Source of the DNA: an uncultured Alphaproteobacteria bacterium
GTDB lineage: Bacteria; Pseudomonadota; Alphaproteobacteria; HIMB59
Direction: 5' to 3'
DNA: 47,859 nt
NCBI GenBank assembly: GCA_902527545.1
Contig: CABZPR010000010.1
Coordinates: 1 to 47,859 of the forward strand
The notes under the pieces were generated by a model, which worked only from the letters and a program-made list of their open reading frames with translations, ran no database searches and was not told where the DNA came from. Numbering within the stretch: the first letter of the stretch is position 1; each line of letters starts with the position of its first letter. A program made the translations under genes and the position numbers. Shown here piece by piece: positions 26,730-35,879 of the stretch.

Positions 26730-27523
26730 TGTTCAGTCCAAACAAAACAGTAATATCAATTGATCTTAAAGGAATGATTGCATCTGGAAGTAGAGCGCCA
26801 TTGAATATGGATAATTTAAATGGACTTTTCACAAAGGTAATGAAAATAAAATTTGATGCACTATCAATTGTTATTAATTCTCCTGGTGGTTCTCCGGTGC
26901 AATCATCTTTAATTGCACAAAAAATTAGAGAAATCTCAGATAAGAAAAAAGTGAAATGTTATTGTTTTATTGAGGATGTTGCTGCATCTGGAGGGTATTG
27001 GCTAGCATGTGCAGCAGATGAGTTATACGCAGATGTAAATTCTATTGTTGGTTCAATAGGTGTGATATCAGGTGGTTTTGGATTTACTGATCTTATTAAA
27101 AAAATTGGAGTAGAAAGAAGGATATTTACAGCTGGAGAGAACAAAAGCTTTTTAGATCCTTTTTTAAAAGTTAATAAAAAAGATGAGGAAAAATTAAAAA
27201 AACTTCAAAAGTTAATACACCAAAATTTTATTGATTGGGTGTCCTTTAGAAGGAAAAAGAAACTTAGCGAAAAAAATAAAAAAGTTATATTCTCTGGTTC
27301 CTTTTGGTTAGCTAATGAGGCAAAAGAATTAGGTTTAATTGATGGAATTTCATCTGAGACAACTTTTTTTAAAAGTAAATTTGGCGAAAAGACTAAAATT
27401 AAAAAAATAAAACAACCAAAGTCTTTAAAACAAAAGCTTGGTCTTGGTATTAATTCTTTAAATAGTGAGGATTTAATTACTAAATTAAAAGAGGAGTTTC
27501 TTTTTAACAAATTTGGTATCTGA
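26729..27523 (+). CDS. S49 family serine protease (SppA/SohB-like)
   Basis: The 264-residue protein has the ClpP/crotonase-type fold with 'LSIVINSPGGSPVQSSLIA', the nucleophile in 'VAASGGYWLACAADEL' (Ser at about 91) and the catalytic Lys in 'AGENKSFLDPF' (about 136). This Ser-Lys dyad arrangement is that of the short S49 peptidases. No membrane helix or signal peptide is evident, unlike E. coli SppA, so it may be cytoplasmic or peripherally bound. The likely role is degradation of cleaved signal peptides or envelope stress, by family. Confidence 0.9.
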   Translation: MFSPNKTVISIDLKGMIASGSRAPLNMDNLNGLFTKVMKIKFDALSIVINSPGGSPVQSSLIAQKIREISDKKKVKCYCFIEDVAASGGYWLACAADELYADVNSIVGSIGVISGGFGFTDLIKKIGVERRIFTAGENKSFLDPFLKVNKKDEEKLKKLQKLIHQNFIDWVSFRRKKKLSEKNKKVIFSGSFWLANEAKELGLIDGISSETTFFKSKFGEKTKIKKIKQPKSLKQKLGLGINSLNSEDLITKLKEEFLFNKFGI

Positions 27524-27526
27524 TAA

Positions 27527-28876
27527 ATGACAGCAGAAAATATGGAAGACTTAGTATCTCTGTGTAAGAGAAGAGGGTTTATTTTTCAATCAAATGACAT
27601 CTACGGTGGCATGAAAGGTCTCTATGATTTTGGACCTATGGGTGTAGAGCTAAAATTAAATTTAAAATCAGCCTGGTGGAAATCAATAGTCTATGAAAGA
27701 GATGATGTTGAGGGATTGGACTCAACTATTTTAACCTCACCTACTGTTTTAAAATATTCAGGCCACGAGGACACATTTTCTGATCCTTTAGTTGATTGCA
27801 AGAAATGTAAATCAAGATGGAGAGCAGATCAACTTGAAGACGGAAAATGTCCAAATTGCAAATCAACTGATTTAACTGATCCTAGACCATTTAATTTAAT
27901 GTTTAAAACAGCTATTGGTCCTGTGGATGACGGGAGTTCATTTGCTTATTTGAGACCAGAAACTGCTCAGCAAATATTTGTAAATTTCAAAAATGTTGTC
28001 GACTCAACCAGTAGGGTGCCTCCTTTTGGTATAGCTCAAATTGGAAAAGCATTTAGAAATGAAATCACCCCAAGAAACTTTATTTTCAGAGTTAGAGAAT
28101 TTGAACAGATGGAACTTGAGTATTTTGTTAAACCTGGTTCTGATGAGAGTTGGCATAAATATTGGGTAGATGAACGTTTAAATTGGTGGGCTGATCAAGG
28201 TGTCAAATCAGAGAAATTAAAATTACTCGAGGTAGAAAAAAATGATCTATCACATTACTCTAAGGCAACTTTTGATATTATGTATGACTTTCCACATGGC
28301 CTTGAGGAACTTGAGGGTATTGCAAATAGAACTGATTTTGATTTAGGATCACATTCTAAAAATCAAAAAGATTTTAATATTAAAGCTAAAGTTCAAGAAA
28401 ATAAAAATTCTACAACAAAATTAGCTATTCAAGATTTAGAAAATAATGAATGGTTTATACCATACGTCATAGAGCCTTCAGCAGGTGTTGAAAGAGGTGT
28501 CTTGGCAGTTTTAAACGAAGCTTATACTTTAGAGGAAGAAAATAAGAGAACATTGTTAAAACTCAAACCTCATTTATCACCAATTAAAGCTGCAGTCATT
28601 CCTCTTAAGAGAAATAATTCTGACTTGGTCAATACAGCAAATAATGTCAAATCAGAGCTACAATCACTTGGTCTTGGCAGAGTTATGGTTGAAAATACAG
28701 GAAATATTGGAAAAAATTATCGTAGACATGATGAGATTGGGACACCTTTGTGTGTTACTATTGATTTTGAAACTTTAGAAAATCAAACAGTTACGGTGCG
28801 AGATAGAGATACTATGAAACAAGAAAAAGTATCTCTCTCTGAAATATCAAATTATTACTCTGGATACTTTAAGTAA
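27527..28876 (+). CDS. glyS: Glycyl-tRNA synthetase, single-chain alpha2 type
   Basis: This class II synthetase charges tRNA-Gly. The 449-residue single chain has the eukaryote/archaea/Gram-positive type signatures: '[17 protein letters not shown]' (about 27-43), a zinc knuckle with Cys 91, 94, 108 and 111, motif 2 '[19 protein letters not shown]', '[12 protein letters not shown]' and motif 3 '[14 protein letters not shown]'. The C-terminal anticodon-binding domain ends normally. Most alphaproteobacteria instead use the GlyQ/GlyS alpha2-beta2 enzyme, so this type is noteworthy. It follows the S49 protease by three bases and overlaps the convergent ygfZ-like gene by eight. Confidence 0.95.
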   Translation: MTAENMEDLVSLCKRRGFIFQSNDIYGGMKGLYDFGPMGVELKLNLKSAWWKSIVYERDDVEGLDSTILTSPTVLKYSGHEDTFSDPLVDCKKCKSRWRADQLEDGKCPNCKSTDLTDPRPFNLMFKTAIGPVDDGSSFAYLRPETAQQIFVNFKNVVDSTSRVPPFGIAQIGKAFRNEITPRNFIFRVREFEQMELEYFVKPGSDESWHKYWVDERLNWWADQGVKSEKLKLLEVEKNDLSHYSKATFDIMYDFPHGLEELEGIANRTDFDLGSHSKNQKDFNIKAKVQENKNSTTKLAIQDLENNEWFIPYVIEPSAGVERGVLAVLNEAYTLEEENKRTLLKLKPHLSPIKAAVIPLKRNNSDLVNTANNVKSELQSLGLGRVMVENTGNIGKNYRRHDEIGTPLCVTIDFETLENQTVTVRDRDTMKQEKVSLSEISNYYSGYFK

Positions 28877-29456
28877 TTTTTTTATTAACTCTAGGCTCCT
28901 TAAGTATGTAATAATTATTTATTTGTAATAATATTTCTGAATTATTTGGGAGTTTTTGAGGTTTTTTCTCAAAAACTTTAATTGTAAGTTTTTTTTTATT
29001 TAGTTGTCGATGTTTAATCCTTGAAACTACCTCTTGACCTACAAAGCATCCTTTCGAATAGTCTACTAATTCATCATTTACTTCAGATGGAAGTAGAGAG
29101 GACTGTTTAAGGAGGTTTGAGTCAATTATTCCAGTTGAAAGTTGATCTAAAATATAATTTTTATCAAATTCTCTTTTATTAACTTTTTCAATACTGAGTA
29201 TTACGTCAGATAACAAGGCATATTTATTCAAGAATGAAGCCAAATCATGTTGATCATTCGAACAAACTAATTCATATGACTCGTCTGATTTAGTAATTAT
29301 TATTTCATATAGAATCTTGCCTTGTGGAGATAGTATATAGCTCTTTAACTCTTTCTTTAATTTAGTTAAGTCATTGGTAATTATATTTTGTAGGAAATCA
29401 AATCTTTCTTCCCCAAATACTCTAATTTTTATTGGATTAAGTGTTTCAATTTGCAT
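28869..29456 (-). CDS. YgfZ/GcvT-like folate-binding protein, short form
   Basis: YgfZ-type proteins use folate to help assemble or repair certain Fe-S enzymes. The diagnostic motif '[19 protein letters not shown]' (K-G-C-[FY]-x-G-Q-E, about 132-150) is present. The N-terminus '[18 protein letters not shown]' matches the typical 'V.G.dA..FLq...tnD'. At 195 residues it is much shorter than the enterobacterial protein (over 300). It appears reduced in the middle and C-terminal barrel, consistent with genome streamlining. It diverges from the glycosyltransferase gene across 26 bp. Confidence 0.85.
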   Translation of the reverse strand: MQIETLNPIKIRVFGEERFDFLQNIITNDLTKLKKELKSYILSPQGKILYEIIITKSDESYELVCSNDQHDLASFLNKYALLSDVILSIEKVNKREFDKNYILDQLSTGIIDSNLLKQSSLLPSEVNDELVDYSKGCFVGQEVVSRIKHRQLNKKKLTIKVFEKKPQKLPNNSEILLQINNYYILKEPRVNKKIT

Positions 29457-29482
29457 GTAATATATTATCTATATGTATATAT

Positions 29483-30403
29483 ATGCATTTACTATTTATT
29501 TCTTCAAATAGAATAGGTGACTCCTTAATTAACCTCCAAGTTTTAAATAAATACATCAGAAAATATAAGAAAAATATCGAGGTAACATTAGTTTCTGGTC
29601 CTTTACCAATGCCTATTTATGATGATTATTCTATGATTTCTAGAAGGATTAATCTTACTAAACAAAAATATAATCTACATTGGTTAAAACTCTATAAAGA
29701 ACTTTCGCCACTTAAATTCGATGAAATAGTAGATTTTAGATCCTCGATCATTGGTTATTTCTTGAGAGTAAAAAAAAGAAACATATTTAAAATGAAAAAG
29801 GGTAAAAATATTTATGAACAAATCCATTATAGATTTGACACTGATCTAAAAAAAGATTTTAAAATATTGATCGATAGAGTTCGTAATATTTTTCCAAATT
29901 CAAATTATGTGTGTTTAGCCCCATTTACAAATTGGCCACCAAAAGAATGGCCCTCAGAGCAATTTATTAAAATAGCAAAATATCTAATTGAAAAAGGCAT
30001 TGATAAAATATTTATTTTAGGATCAGAAAATGAAAGTTCAAAATTTCATCATTTTGAGTCAGAACTAGGCGATAAAGTAATTAATAGATGTGGCAAGCAA
30101 CATATTCTCAACGATTATGGTTTACTTCAAAAATCAAGGTTATTCATTGGAAATGACTCATCCATGATGCATATGGCTTCATTGAGTAAAACTCCAACTA
30201 TTGGTCTTTTTGGTCCCACAAATGATAATATTTATTTTCCTAAAATCTTTGATCATTGTCATCTTGTTAGGTCATCAGAGTCATATGAAAGCCTTGTTAG
30301 TAAAACTCAAAACTATACTTTAAATAATTGTTTAATGAATGATGTGTCTTATAATCAAGTAATTGGTAAAATAGATAATATTTTAAATGCTCAAAATTTT
30401 TAA
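29483..30403 (+). CDS. Glycosyltransferase family 9 (heptosyltransferase-like)
   Basis: The 306-residue GT-B protein has the N-terminal 'SSNRIGDSLINLQVL' loop (RIGD type), the nucleotide-binding 'VCLAPFTNWPPKEWPSEQFIKIA', and the C-terminal 'LFIGNDSSMMHMASLSKTPT-IGLFGPT' region of ADP-heptose:LPS heptosyltransferases. The acceptor and donor here are unknown; a role in lipopolysaccharide core or other surface glycan is inferred. I use the ATG at 29483 because the upstream open reading overlaps the divergent gene and adds no family sequence. The end overlaps pyrC by 17 bases. Confidence 0.87.
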   Translation: MHLLFISSNRIGDSLINLQVLNKYIRKYKKNIEVTLVSGPLPMPIYDDYSMISRRINLTKQKYNLHWLKLYKELSPLKFDEIVDFRSSIIGYFLRVKKRNIFKMKKGKNIYEQIHYRFDTDLKKDFKILIDRVRNIFPNSNYVCLAPFTNWPPKEWPSEQFIKIAKYLIEKGIDKIFILGSENESSKFHHFESELGDKVINRCGKQHILNDYGLLQKSRLFIGNDSSMMHMASLSKTPTIGLFGPTNDNIYFPKIFDHCHLVRSSESYESLVSKTQNYTLNNCLMNDVSYNQVIGKIDNILNAQNF

Positions 30404-31400
30404 GCCTTGCGATTTTCATGTTCATCTAAGAGAGGGCCAACTTTTAAAAAATGTATTAAAAGAAAATAATAAAAATTTTCAAAAAATTTTAGTTATGCCT
30501 AATTTAACAAAGCCAATTACTAATAAAAAAATTTTATCAAAGTATAGATCCTTCGTTTTAAATAATAATAACAATACTGAAATTCTTTTTACAATCTATT
30601 TAAACCAAGACTGCTCTATTATTGATTTAAAAAATATGGTTAAAGAAAAATTATTTTTTGCAGCTAAATTATATCCTCTTCATGCCACTACTAATTCTTC
30701 ATCAGGAGTAAAAGACATCAAAAAAATGTCTAAATATTTCGAATTTTTAGAAAATAATAAAATACCATTATGCTTACACGGTGAGCACATTCATGAAAAT
30801 GATGATCCTTATGAGCGTGAAAAAAGATTTCTTGATTTTGAGTTATCTTGGTTAGTAAAAAAGTTCAAAGGTTTAAAGATAACTTTAGAACATATAACAA
30901 CTAAAGACTCTGTAGATTTTGTAAAATCGCACAATAACATTGCAGCTACTATAACAACACATCATTTACTTGAAAATACAAATACTTTTCTTGGAAATTT
31001 TTTAAGACCAGAAATATTTTGTAAACCTTTAATTAAAAATGTAAATCACCAAAAATCATTATTAAATGCTGCTCTTTCTGGCAATTCAAAATTTTTCTTT
31101 GGTTCTGACTCAGCTCCACATCTTAAAAATCGCAAATTTAATGAGTTTTGTTGTGCTGGTGTATATTCCACTAAATATTCTGTCTCAAATATATTGGAGC
31201 TCTTTTACACCTCAAAAAAGTCAAATAATTTAAATAAATTTTTGACAATTAATGGATGTAAACATTATAACCTTAAGTTTGATAACACTCTAATTTCATA
31301 TTCTAGAAAAAAAGATTTCATATTTAAAAAATACTCTAAATTCAAAAACGACAGTTTAATTAACTATAATCACTTTAAAAATTACTGGTCTAAAAACTAG
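30387..31400 (+). CDS. pyrC: Dihydroorotase
   Basis: PyrC cyclises carbamoyl-aspartate to dihydroorotate in pyrimidine synthesis. The 337-residue protein is the short class II enzyme. The two zinc ions are held by His11 and His13 (DFHVHLREG), carbamylated Lys94 (AAKLYP), His131 (LHGEH), His169 (LEHIT) and Asp241 (GSDSAPH), all present. pyrD, the next enzyme, is in this window at 38862. The start lies inside the glycosyltransferase gene. The end overlaps purK by four bases. Confidence 0.96.
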   Translation: MLKIFKPCDFHVHLREGQLLKNVLKENNKNFQKILVMPNLTKPITNKKILSKYRSFVLNNNNNTEILFTIYLNQDCSIIDLKNMVKEKLFFAAKLYPLHATTNSSSGVKDIKKMSKYFEFLENNKIPLCLHGEHIHENDDPYEREKRFLDFELSWLVKKFKGLKITLEHITTKDSVDFVKSHNNIAATITTHHLLENTNTFLGNFLRPEIFCKPLIKNVNHQKSLLNAALSGNSKFFFGSDSAPHLKNRKFNEFCCAGVYSTKYSVSNILELFYTSKKSNNLNKFLTINGCKHYNLKFDNTLISYSRKKDFIFKKYSKFKNDSLINYNHFKNYWSKN

Positions 31401-32428
31401 ATTAGAACTTTTGTAAAATGGCCCATTTTTCTGCCAGTTTTTGACTCTTTTTTGTGATAATCATGAAAATATTCATTTTCTTTGAATGATTTCTCACGAT
31501 AGATATAAATATCGTCCCCAAGAATATTTATCATTTCAGATTTAGATTTTAGGGAGGGTTCTACCTTTTCAAGATCACACACAGATCTGATATGAGATTC
31601 AAATTGACTAACATTGTATGACTCAATAGTTAAATGCCCTGAGTTGTGCACTCTAGGAGCTATTTCATTTAATAATAATTTTTTTTCTTCAGTTATAAAA
31701 AACTCTAAACAAAAAGTTCCAACATAACTTATTTTTTCTGCAAAGTTATATGCATGTTTTGTTGCTTCTTTAATAATCGATGTATCTGAGTTAGCTGGAG
31801 AAAATGATTTGAAAAGAATTTGATTTTTATGAATATTTTCAATTGGTTGATAGGTAAAAATAGTACCATCTATATACCGGACAGCAATGATAGAAATTTC
31901 TTGTTGTAAATTAATTTTCTTTTCCAAAATATACTCATTATTTGGTATGTCAGATATGTCTTTATTACTATTAATTATTATTTGGCCTTTACCATCATAT
32001 CCAAGTTTGCGAGTCTTCAATATTGCAGGAAAAAATTTAGGATCAACTGATTTTAAATCTGATGTATTGTTAATTTCCATATAGGGAACAGTAGGGATAT
32101 TAATCTTATTTACATAATTTTTTTCAGTTAATCGATCTTGAATAATTTTATTAATTTCAGAACTAGGTGAAATTTTAATCTTTTGTTCAATATATGATAA
32201 AGTTTTAAAAGGGATATTTTCAAACTCATAAGTCACAAAATCACATTTTTTAATAAAATTATCTATTTCGTGAAAATCATCATACCTTTTTATTAAGAAG
32301 TGATTTGCATATTTAATTGCTGGGGAGTCATCATTATCAGAGTATATAAAAGTTTGAATATTTAATTTATTAGCCACTTGGCATAACATCATACCTAGTT
32401 GACCTCCACCTAATATACCGATGATCAT
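31397..32428 (-). CDS. purK: N5-carboxyaminoimidazole ribonucleotide synthase
   Basis: PurK uses ATP and bicarbonate to make N5-CAIR from AIR. The 343-residue ATP-grasp protein has the N-terminal 'IGILGGGQLGMMLCQVANKL' (2-21), 'ILKTRKLGYDGKGQ' and the metal/ATP region 'NEIAPRVHNSGHLTIESYNVSQFE'. Its ATG shares one base with the purE stop (TAATG). purE and purK form a two-gene purine operon on the minus strand. Confidence 0.97.
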   Translation of the reverse strand: MIIGILGGGQLGMMLCQVANKLNIQTFIYSDNDDSPAIKYANHFLIKRYDDFHEIDNFIKKCDFVTYEFENIPFKTLSYIEQKIKISPSSEINKIIQDRLTEKNYVNKINIPTVPYMEINNTSDLKSVDPKFFPAILKTRKLGYDGKGQIIINSNKDISDIPNNEYILEKKINLQQEISIIAVRYIDGTIFTYQPIENIHKNQILFKSFSPANSDTSIIKEATKHAYNFAEKISYVGTFCLEFFITEEKKLLLNEIAPRVHNSGHLTIESYNVSQFESHIRSVCDLEKVEPSLKSKSEMINILGDDIYIYREKSFKENEYFHDYHKKESKTGRKMGHFTKVLI

Positions 32429-32916
32429 TATCTAGGTGTCTTTTTAACTTTTTTTGTTTGAGCCAGTCTCCATTTTACTAAACTTCTTTCAATATTGGGG
32501 TCATAATTACTAATAATTGAAGCTGCATATAAAGCAGCATTTTTGGCTCCATTATCACCAATAGCCACAGTTCCAACTGGAATGCCAAAAGGCATCTGAG
32601 CTATTGAAAGTAAACTATCTAAGCCTTTTAGTGTTTTTGACTCAATTGGTACCCCAATTACTGGAATATGTGTTATAGCTGCTATCATGCCTGGTAAATG
32701 AGCAGACCCACCAGCTCCAGCAATAATAATCTTAATACCTCTTTCATAAGCTTGTTCAGCATACTCATAGAGTCTTTTGGGAGTTCTGTGAGCTGAAACT
32801 ATTTTTTTTTCATGGACAATCTTTAATTCTTTTAGAATTTTACCCGTATGCATAAGTGTGGACCAATCGCTTTGGCTTCCCATTACTATTGAGATTTTAG
32901 GGATAGATATTTTCAT
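32428..32916 (-). CDS. purE: N5-CAIR mutase
   Basis: PurE converts N5-CAIR to CAIR, the partner step of PurK. The 162-residue class I protein has 'IVMGSQSDWSTLMHTGKIL' at the N-terminus, 'KIVSAHRTPKRLYEY', and 'IIIAGAGGSAHLPGMIAAIT', the complete active-site signature. It overlaps the upstream SDR gene by four bases, so the SDR, purE and purK are likely in one transcript. Confidence 0.97.
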   Translation of the reverse strand: MKISIPKISIVMGSQSDWSTLMHTGKILKELKIVHEKKIVSAHRTPKRLYEYAEQAYERGIKIIIAGAGGSAHLPGMIAAITHIPVIGVPIESKTLKGLDSLLSIAQMPFGIPVGTVAIGDNGAKNAALYAASIISNYDPNIERSLVKWRLAQTKKVKKTPR

Positions 32917-33683
32917 TTTTTTGAAAACTTTTTTTCAGTGATTTTAAAGTAAAGTTTATAAGGCAATACTTTACCAAATTTCATTATAGAATTAAAAGGA
33001 AAAGGGAAGGATATTTCGAAACCTTTTTTATATATTTTACTATAAATAATCCTAGCTGCCTCTTTAGGTGACATTAAATATGGCATTTTAAATGAATTTA
33101 CTTTTGTAGCAGGAGTTTCTACAAAACCTGGACAGATAAGTTTTACATTGAGATTATCATGCATTTCAGATTTTATAGCCTCGGCTAAATTAATTAAAGC
33201 CGCTTTTGAAGGTCCGTATAAAATAGACTTTGGGAGACCCTTATATCCAGCTGTGGAGGACATTATTGCCAAGGTATAATTTGAATTTAGCTCGAAATTT
33301 TTTTTTATTAGCTCTATTGATAAATAAATACTTAAAACATTGGTATCAAAAGTTGCCTTTGCATTTTCAAAGTTAAAATCATTTAGACTATCGGGGATAT
33401 AAATACCTGCATTTAAAATAAATGTACTAATACTCGCATTTTTTTTAAATACCTCATCTATAATTAGCCTACTTGAGTCAAAATTTGATAAATCTGTTTT
33501 TACAAACTCAAATTTTGAATTATCAATTGTTTCATTCGGTATTTTGGTATCATCTCTCGCTAAGCCTATCACATTCCAGCCTTGTCTGAGATACTCTTCA
33601 CATAGTGCGTAGCCAATCCCACTACTAGCACCTGTTATAAAAACTACTCTATCTTGTGTATTCTTTGATGAATTTTTTTGCAT
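32913..33683 (-). CDS. Short-chain dehydrogenase/reductase
   Basis: The 256-residue Rossmann enzyme has TGASSGIGYALCEEYLRQG (about 17-35) as NAD(P)-binding motif, 'LNAGIY' (about 91-96), 'MSSTAG' with the catalytic Ser, and YxxxK as 'YGPSKAALINLAEA'. The substrate is unknown. The C-terminus has a basic amphipathic helix, so loose membrane contact is possible. It overlaps the photolyase-like gene upstream by 35 bases, suggesting joint expression and perhaps a shared physiological context. Confidence 0.88.
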   Translation of the reverse strand: MQKNSSKNTQDRVVFITGASSGIGYALCEEYLRQGWNVIGLARDDTKIPNETIDNSKFEFVKTDLSNFDSSRLIIDEVFKKNASISTFILNAGIYIPDSLNDFNFENAKATFDTNVLSIYLSIELIKKNFELNSNYTLAIMSSTAGYKGLPKSILYGPSKAALINLAEAIKSEMHDNLNVKLICPGFVETPATKVNSFKMPYLMSPKEAARIIYSKIYKKGFEISFPFPFNSIMKFGKVLPYKLYFKITEKKFSKK

Positions 33684-35136
33684 TAGATATATGAGTACTA
33701 ATTTTAGACTTGTCCATTTTATTTACAGTATAGTACATCATAGAGAGTCTCTGATTAGTTTTAAAATAATTTTTATTTTTATATATAAAATTCCAATATA
33801 AACCATCTAGTGTTTGTGTCCAATCCCCACGACTATAATTACTCATCTTTAGTAAGTAATTTGAACCACATAAATATGGTTTTGTTGCAAAAATACCTCC
33901 ATCGCTAAACATCCCCATTCCATAGACATTTGGTGTCATAACCCAATCAGATGAGTCAATAAATGTCTCCATAAACCATTTATAAACTTCAGATGGCTTT
34001 AATCCAGCTAAGTTCATTATATTACTAATTATCATCAATCTTGGGATATGGTGAACATATCCACTTTTTTTTAAATTTAATATCATGTCATTTAAAATAG
34101 GAATGTTTGTTGTACCCTCATACCAATGTTTTGTTAATTTTCTGTCATTTCCAAAAAAGTTACCTTTATTAAAATCTTTATAATAATGAATATTTAAGTA
34201 TCTCATAAATTCTCTCCAACCAAAGACTTGTCTAATAAACCCTTCATAATTATTGATGCCAACTTTAGAATAAGAAAAAGAGCTCAGTTTATTGAGCACT
34301 TGTTCTGGGGTTATTAAACCTATATTTAACGGTGCACTAATTAAGCTATGATTAATGTATGGATCACTGGTGCTCACAAAATCCTCGTAATGTCCAAAGT
34401 TTTCAAGTTTGCTGCTAATAAAATTATCAAGAACTCTAGATGAGTCTTTAAAATTCATTGGAAATATAATTTTCTTTTCTAAATTTCCAAAGTGTTTTGA
34501 AAAAAATTTATCAATTAATTTTTTTATTTCCTCAAAATATTTTGACTCAAATGTATAAGATTTAGGACTTTGATAACCTTTAGGAACTCTTTTCCTATTA
34601 TCCTCATCGAAACTCCACTTATCTCCAATAGGTTTATTGTCCTTTACAAATATTTGAAAACTTTTCCGCACATTGCTATAAAAATTAGCAAGTTGAGGTT
34701 TTTTTGTAGTAACCATTTCTTTATAATCGGTTCTACTAACAAGGAACATAGGAGATCTATGAAAAATTAGTTTAATTTTGCTATTTTTACAAAATTGCTC
34801 AAATTTAATTCTAAATTCTAAGTCTTCTATTTCGAATATATTAATTTTAGAAATATTTTTTTTACTTAAGAAACTTTTTAGACCAGCAAAATAGTCCTTG
34901 AAATTAGAAATATTTTTATCAAGAGAAATATAATTTACTTTAAAATTATTTTTTTTTAGATAGTCACCGTATTCCCTCATTGATGCCAAAAAATAATAAA
35001 TTTTTTGTTTGTGGTGTTTAAAATAACTACAAAGTCCCATATCCTCTTGTATAAAAAAATCACATGAGTTTTTGAATTCTGTTAAGTACTTCTTATCAAA
35101 TAGTTGATTTCCAAGAACTACAAAGCATTCCTTCAT
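33649..35136 (-). CDS. Photolyase/cryptochrome-related protein (COG3046 type), Fe-S ligand-less
   Basis: The 495-residue protein matches the deoxyribodipyrimidine photolyase-related (PhrB/CryB) family. The N-terminal half is the antenna-type alpha/beta domain ('CFVVLGNQLF'). The C-terminal half is the FAD-binding helical domain with 'FGWREFMRYLN', 'YVHHIPRLMIISNIMNLAG', 'DWVMTPNVYGMGMFSDGG' and 'TKPYLCGSNYLLKMSNYS'. The family's usual [4Fe-4S] cysteines, including the 'YC.GC' pair after 'KMS.' and the later 'ACPF' Cys, are absent and the segment is shortened (NYSRGDWTQTLDGLYW). It may repair UV lesions, perhaps (6-4) photoproducts, or act as a blue-light receptor. Confidence 0.88.
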   Translation of the reverse strand: MKECFVVLGNQLFDKKYLTEFKNSCDFFIQEDMGLCSYFKHHKQKIYYFLASMREYGDYLKKNNFKVNYISLDKNISNFKDYFAGLKSFLSKKNISKINIFEIEDLEFRIKFEQFCKNSKIKLIFHRSPMFLVSRTDYKEMVTTKKPQLANFYSNVRKSFQIFVKDNKPIGDKWSFDEDNRKRVPKGYQSPKSYTFESKYFEEIKKLIDKFFSKHFGNLEKKIIFPMNFKDSSRVLDNFISSKLENFGHYEDFVSTSDPYINHSLISAPLNIGLITPEQVLNKLSSFSYSKVGINNYEGFIRQVFGWREFMRYLNIHYYKDFNKGNFFGNDRKLTKHWYEGTTNIPILNDMILNLKKSGYVHHIPRLMIISNIMNLAGLKPSEVYKWFMETFIDSSDWVMTPNVYGMGMFSDGGIFATKPYLCGSNYLLKMSNYSRGDWTQTLDGLYWNFIYKNKNYFKTNQRLSMMYYTVNKMDKSKISTHISNAKKFIKEYTR

Positions 35137-35145
35137 TTTTTTTTA

Positions 35146-35847
35146 TTACTTTGTGATTAAAGTTGATCTTCCACCGTCTAGTTGGAAGTTTTGTCCTGTA
35201 ATCCATGATGATTTTTTAGATACCAAGAAAGAAGCCAAATTACCTATGTCATCACCTGTTCCAAGTCTTGACATAGGGTGAAGTTTTCCAATTCCTTCAG
35301 CAATCTTTTCATTAGAAACCATAAAATTTGACATTTTGGAAAAAGATAGGCTAGGAGATATTGTATTAAATCTTATCTTCGGAGCATAGTCTGCAGCTAA
35401 AGAATTTGATAAACCAATTAATGCACTTTTTGCAGAGGAAATTGCTGTATGATTTTTAAAACCTCTAACAGCTGCAATTGATGAAAAAAATACTACTGAA
35501 GATGAATCCGACATTTTAGTTATGCAATGATTAAGGAAATGAACTATGTTATAAAAATTTTCATCCATAATTTTTTTAAAATCATCAACAGAGGTGCTTG
35601 AAAAAGGTTTTAAGTTTATCGAGCCAATGGAAAAAATTATGCCAGATATTTCATAGTTAATAGATTGTATAAAACTTTCTGTATTCGTGTAATCATTAAT
35701 ATCTAAAACATTTTTTTCAAAATTACCTTCAACATCACTATCAAACTCACTTCTTGATATTAGAACTAAATCATTATCATCTTTTAGGTTGTTAACACAT
35801 GATTTGCCAACAGAACCATTTGCACCAATAACTAGAATTTTACCCAT
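35146..35847 (-). CDS. Short-chain dehydrogenase/reductase
   Basis: The 233-residue SDR has an N-terminal nucleotide motif (VIGANGSVGKSCV) that looks more like an extended or NAD(P)-binding variant than the classical TGxxxGIG. Catalytic residues are recognisable as 'VVFFSSIAAVRG' (Ser) and 'SSAKSALIGLSNSLAADY', where the usual Tyr-x3-Lys reads S-x-x-x-K ('AISSAKSAL'), so the catalytic Tyr may be replaced. The C-terminus 'ITGQNFQLDGGRST' is the classical SDR ending. The substrate is unknown. It lies nine bases upstream of the photolyase-like gene on the same strand. Confidence 0.85.
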   Translation of the reverse strand: MGKILVIGANGSVGKSCVNNLKDDNDLVLISRSEFDSDVEGNFEKNVLDINDYTNTESFIQSINYEISGIIFSIGSINLKPFSSTSVDDFKKIMDENFYNIVHFLNHCITKMSDSSSVVFFSSIAAVRGFKNHTAISSAKSALIGLSNSLAADYAPKIRFNTISPSLSFSKMSNFMVSNEKIAEGIGKLHPMSRLGTGDDIGNLASFLVSKKSSWITGQNFQLDGGRSTLITK

Positions 35848-35879
35848 AAAGTTTATACAAAATGTAACCCTAATTAGAT

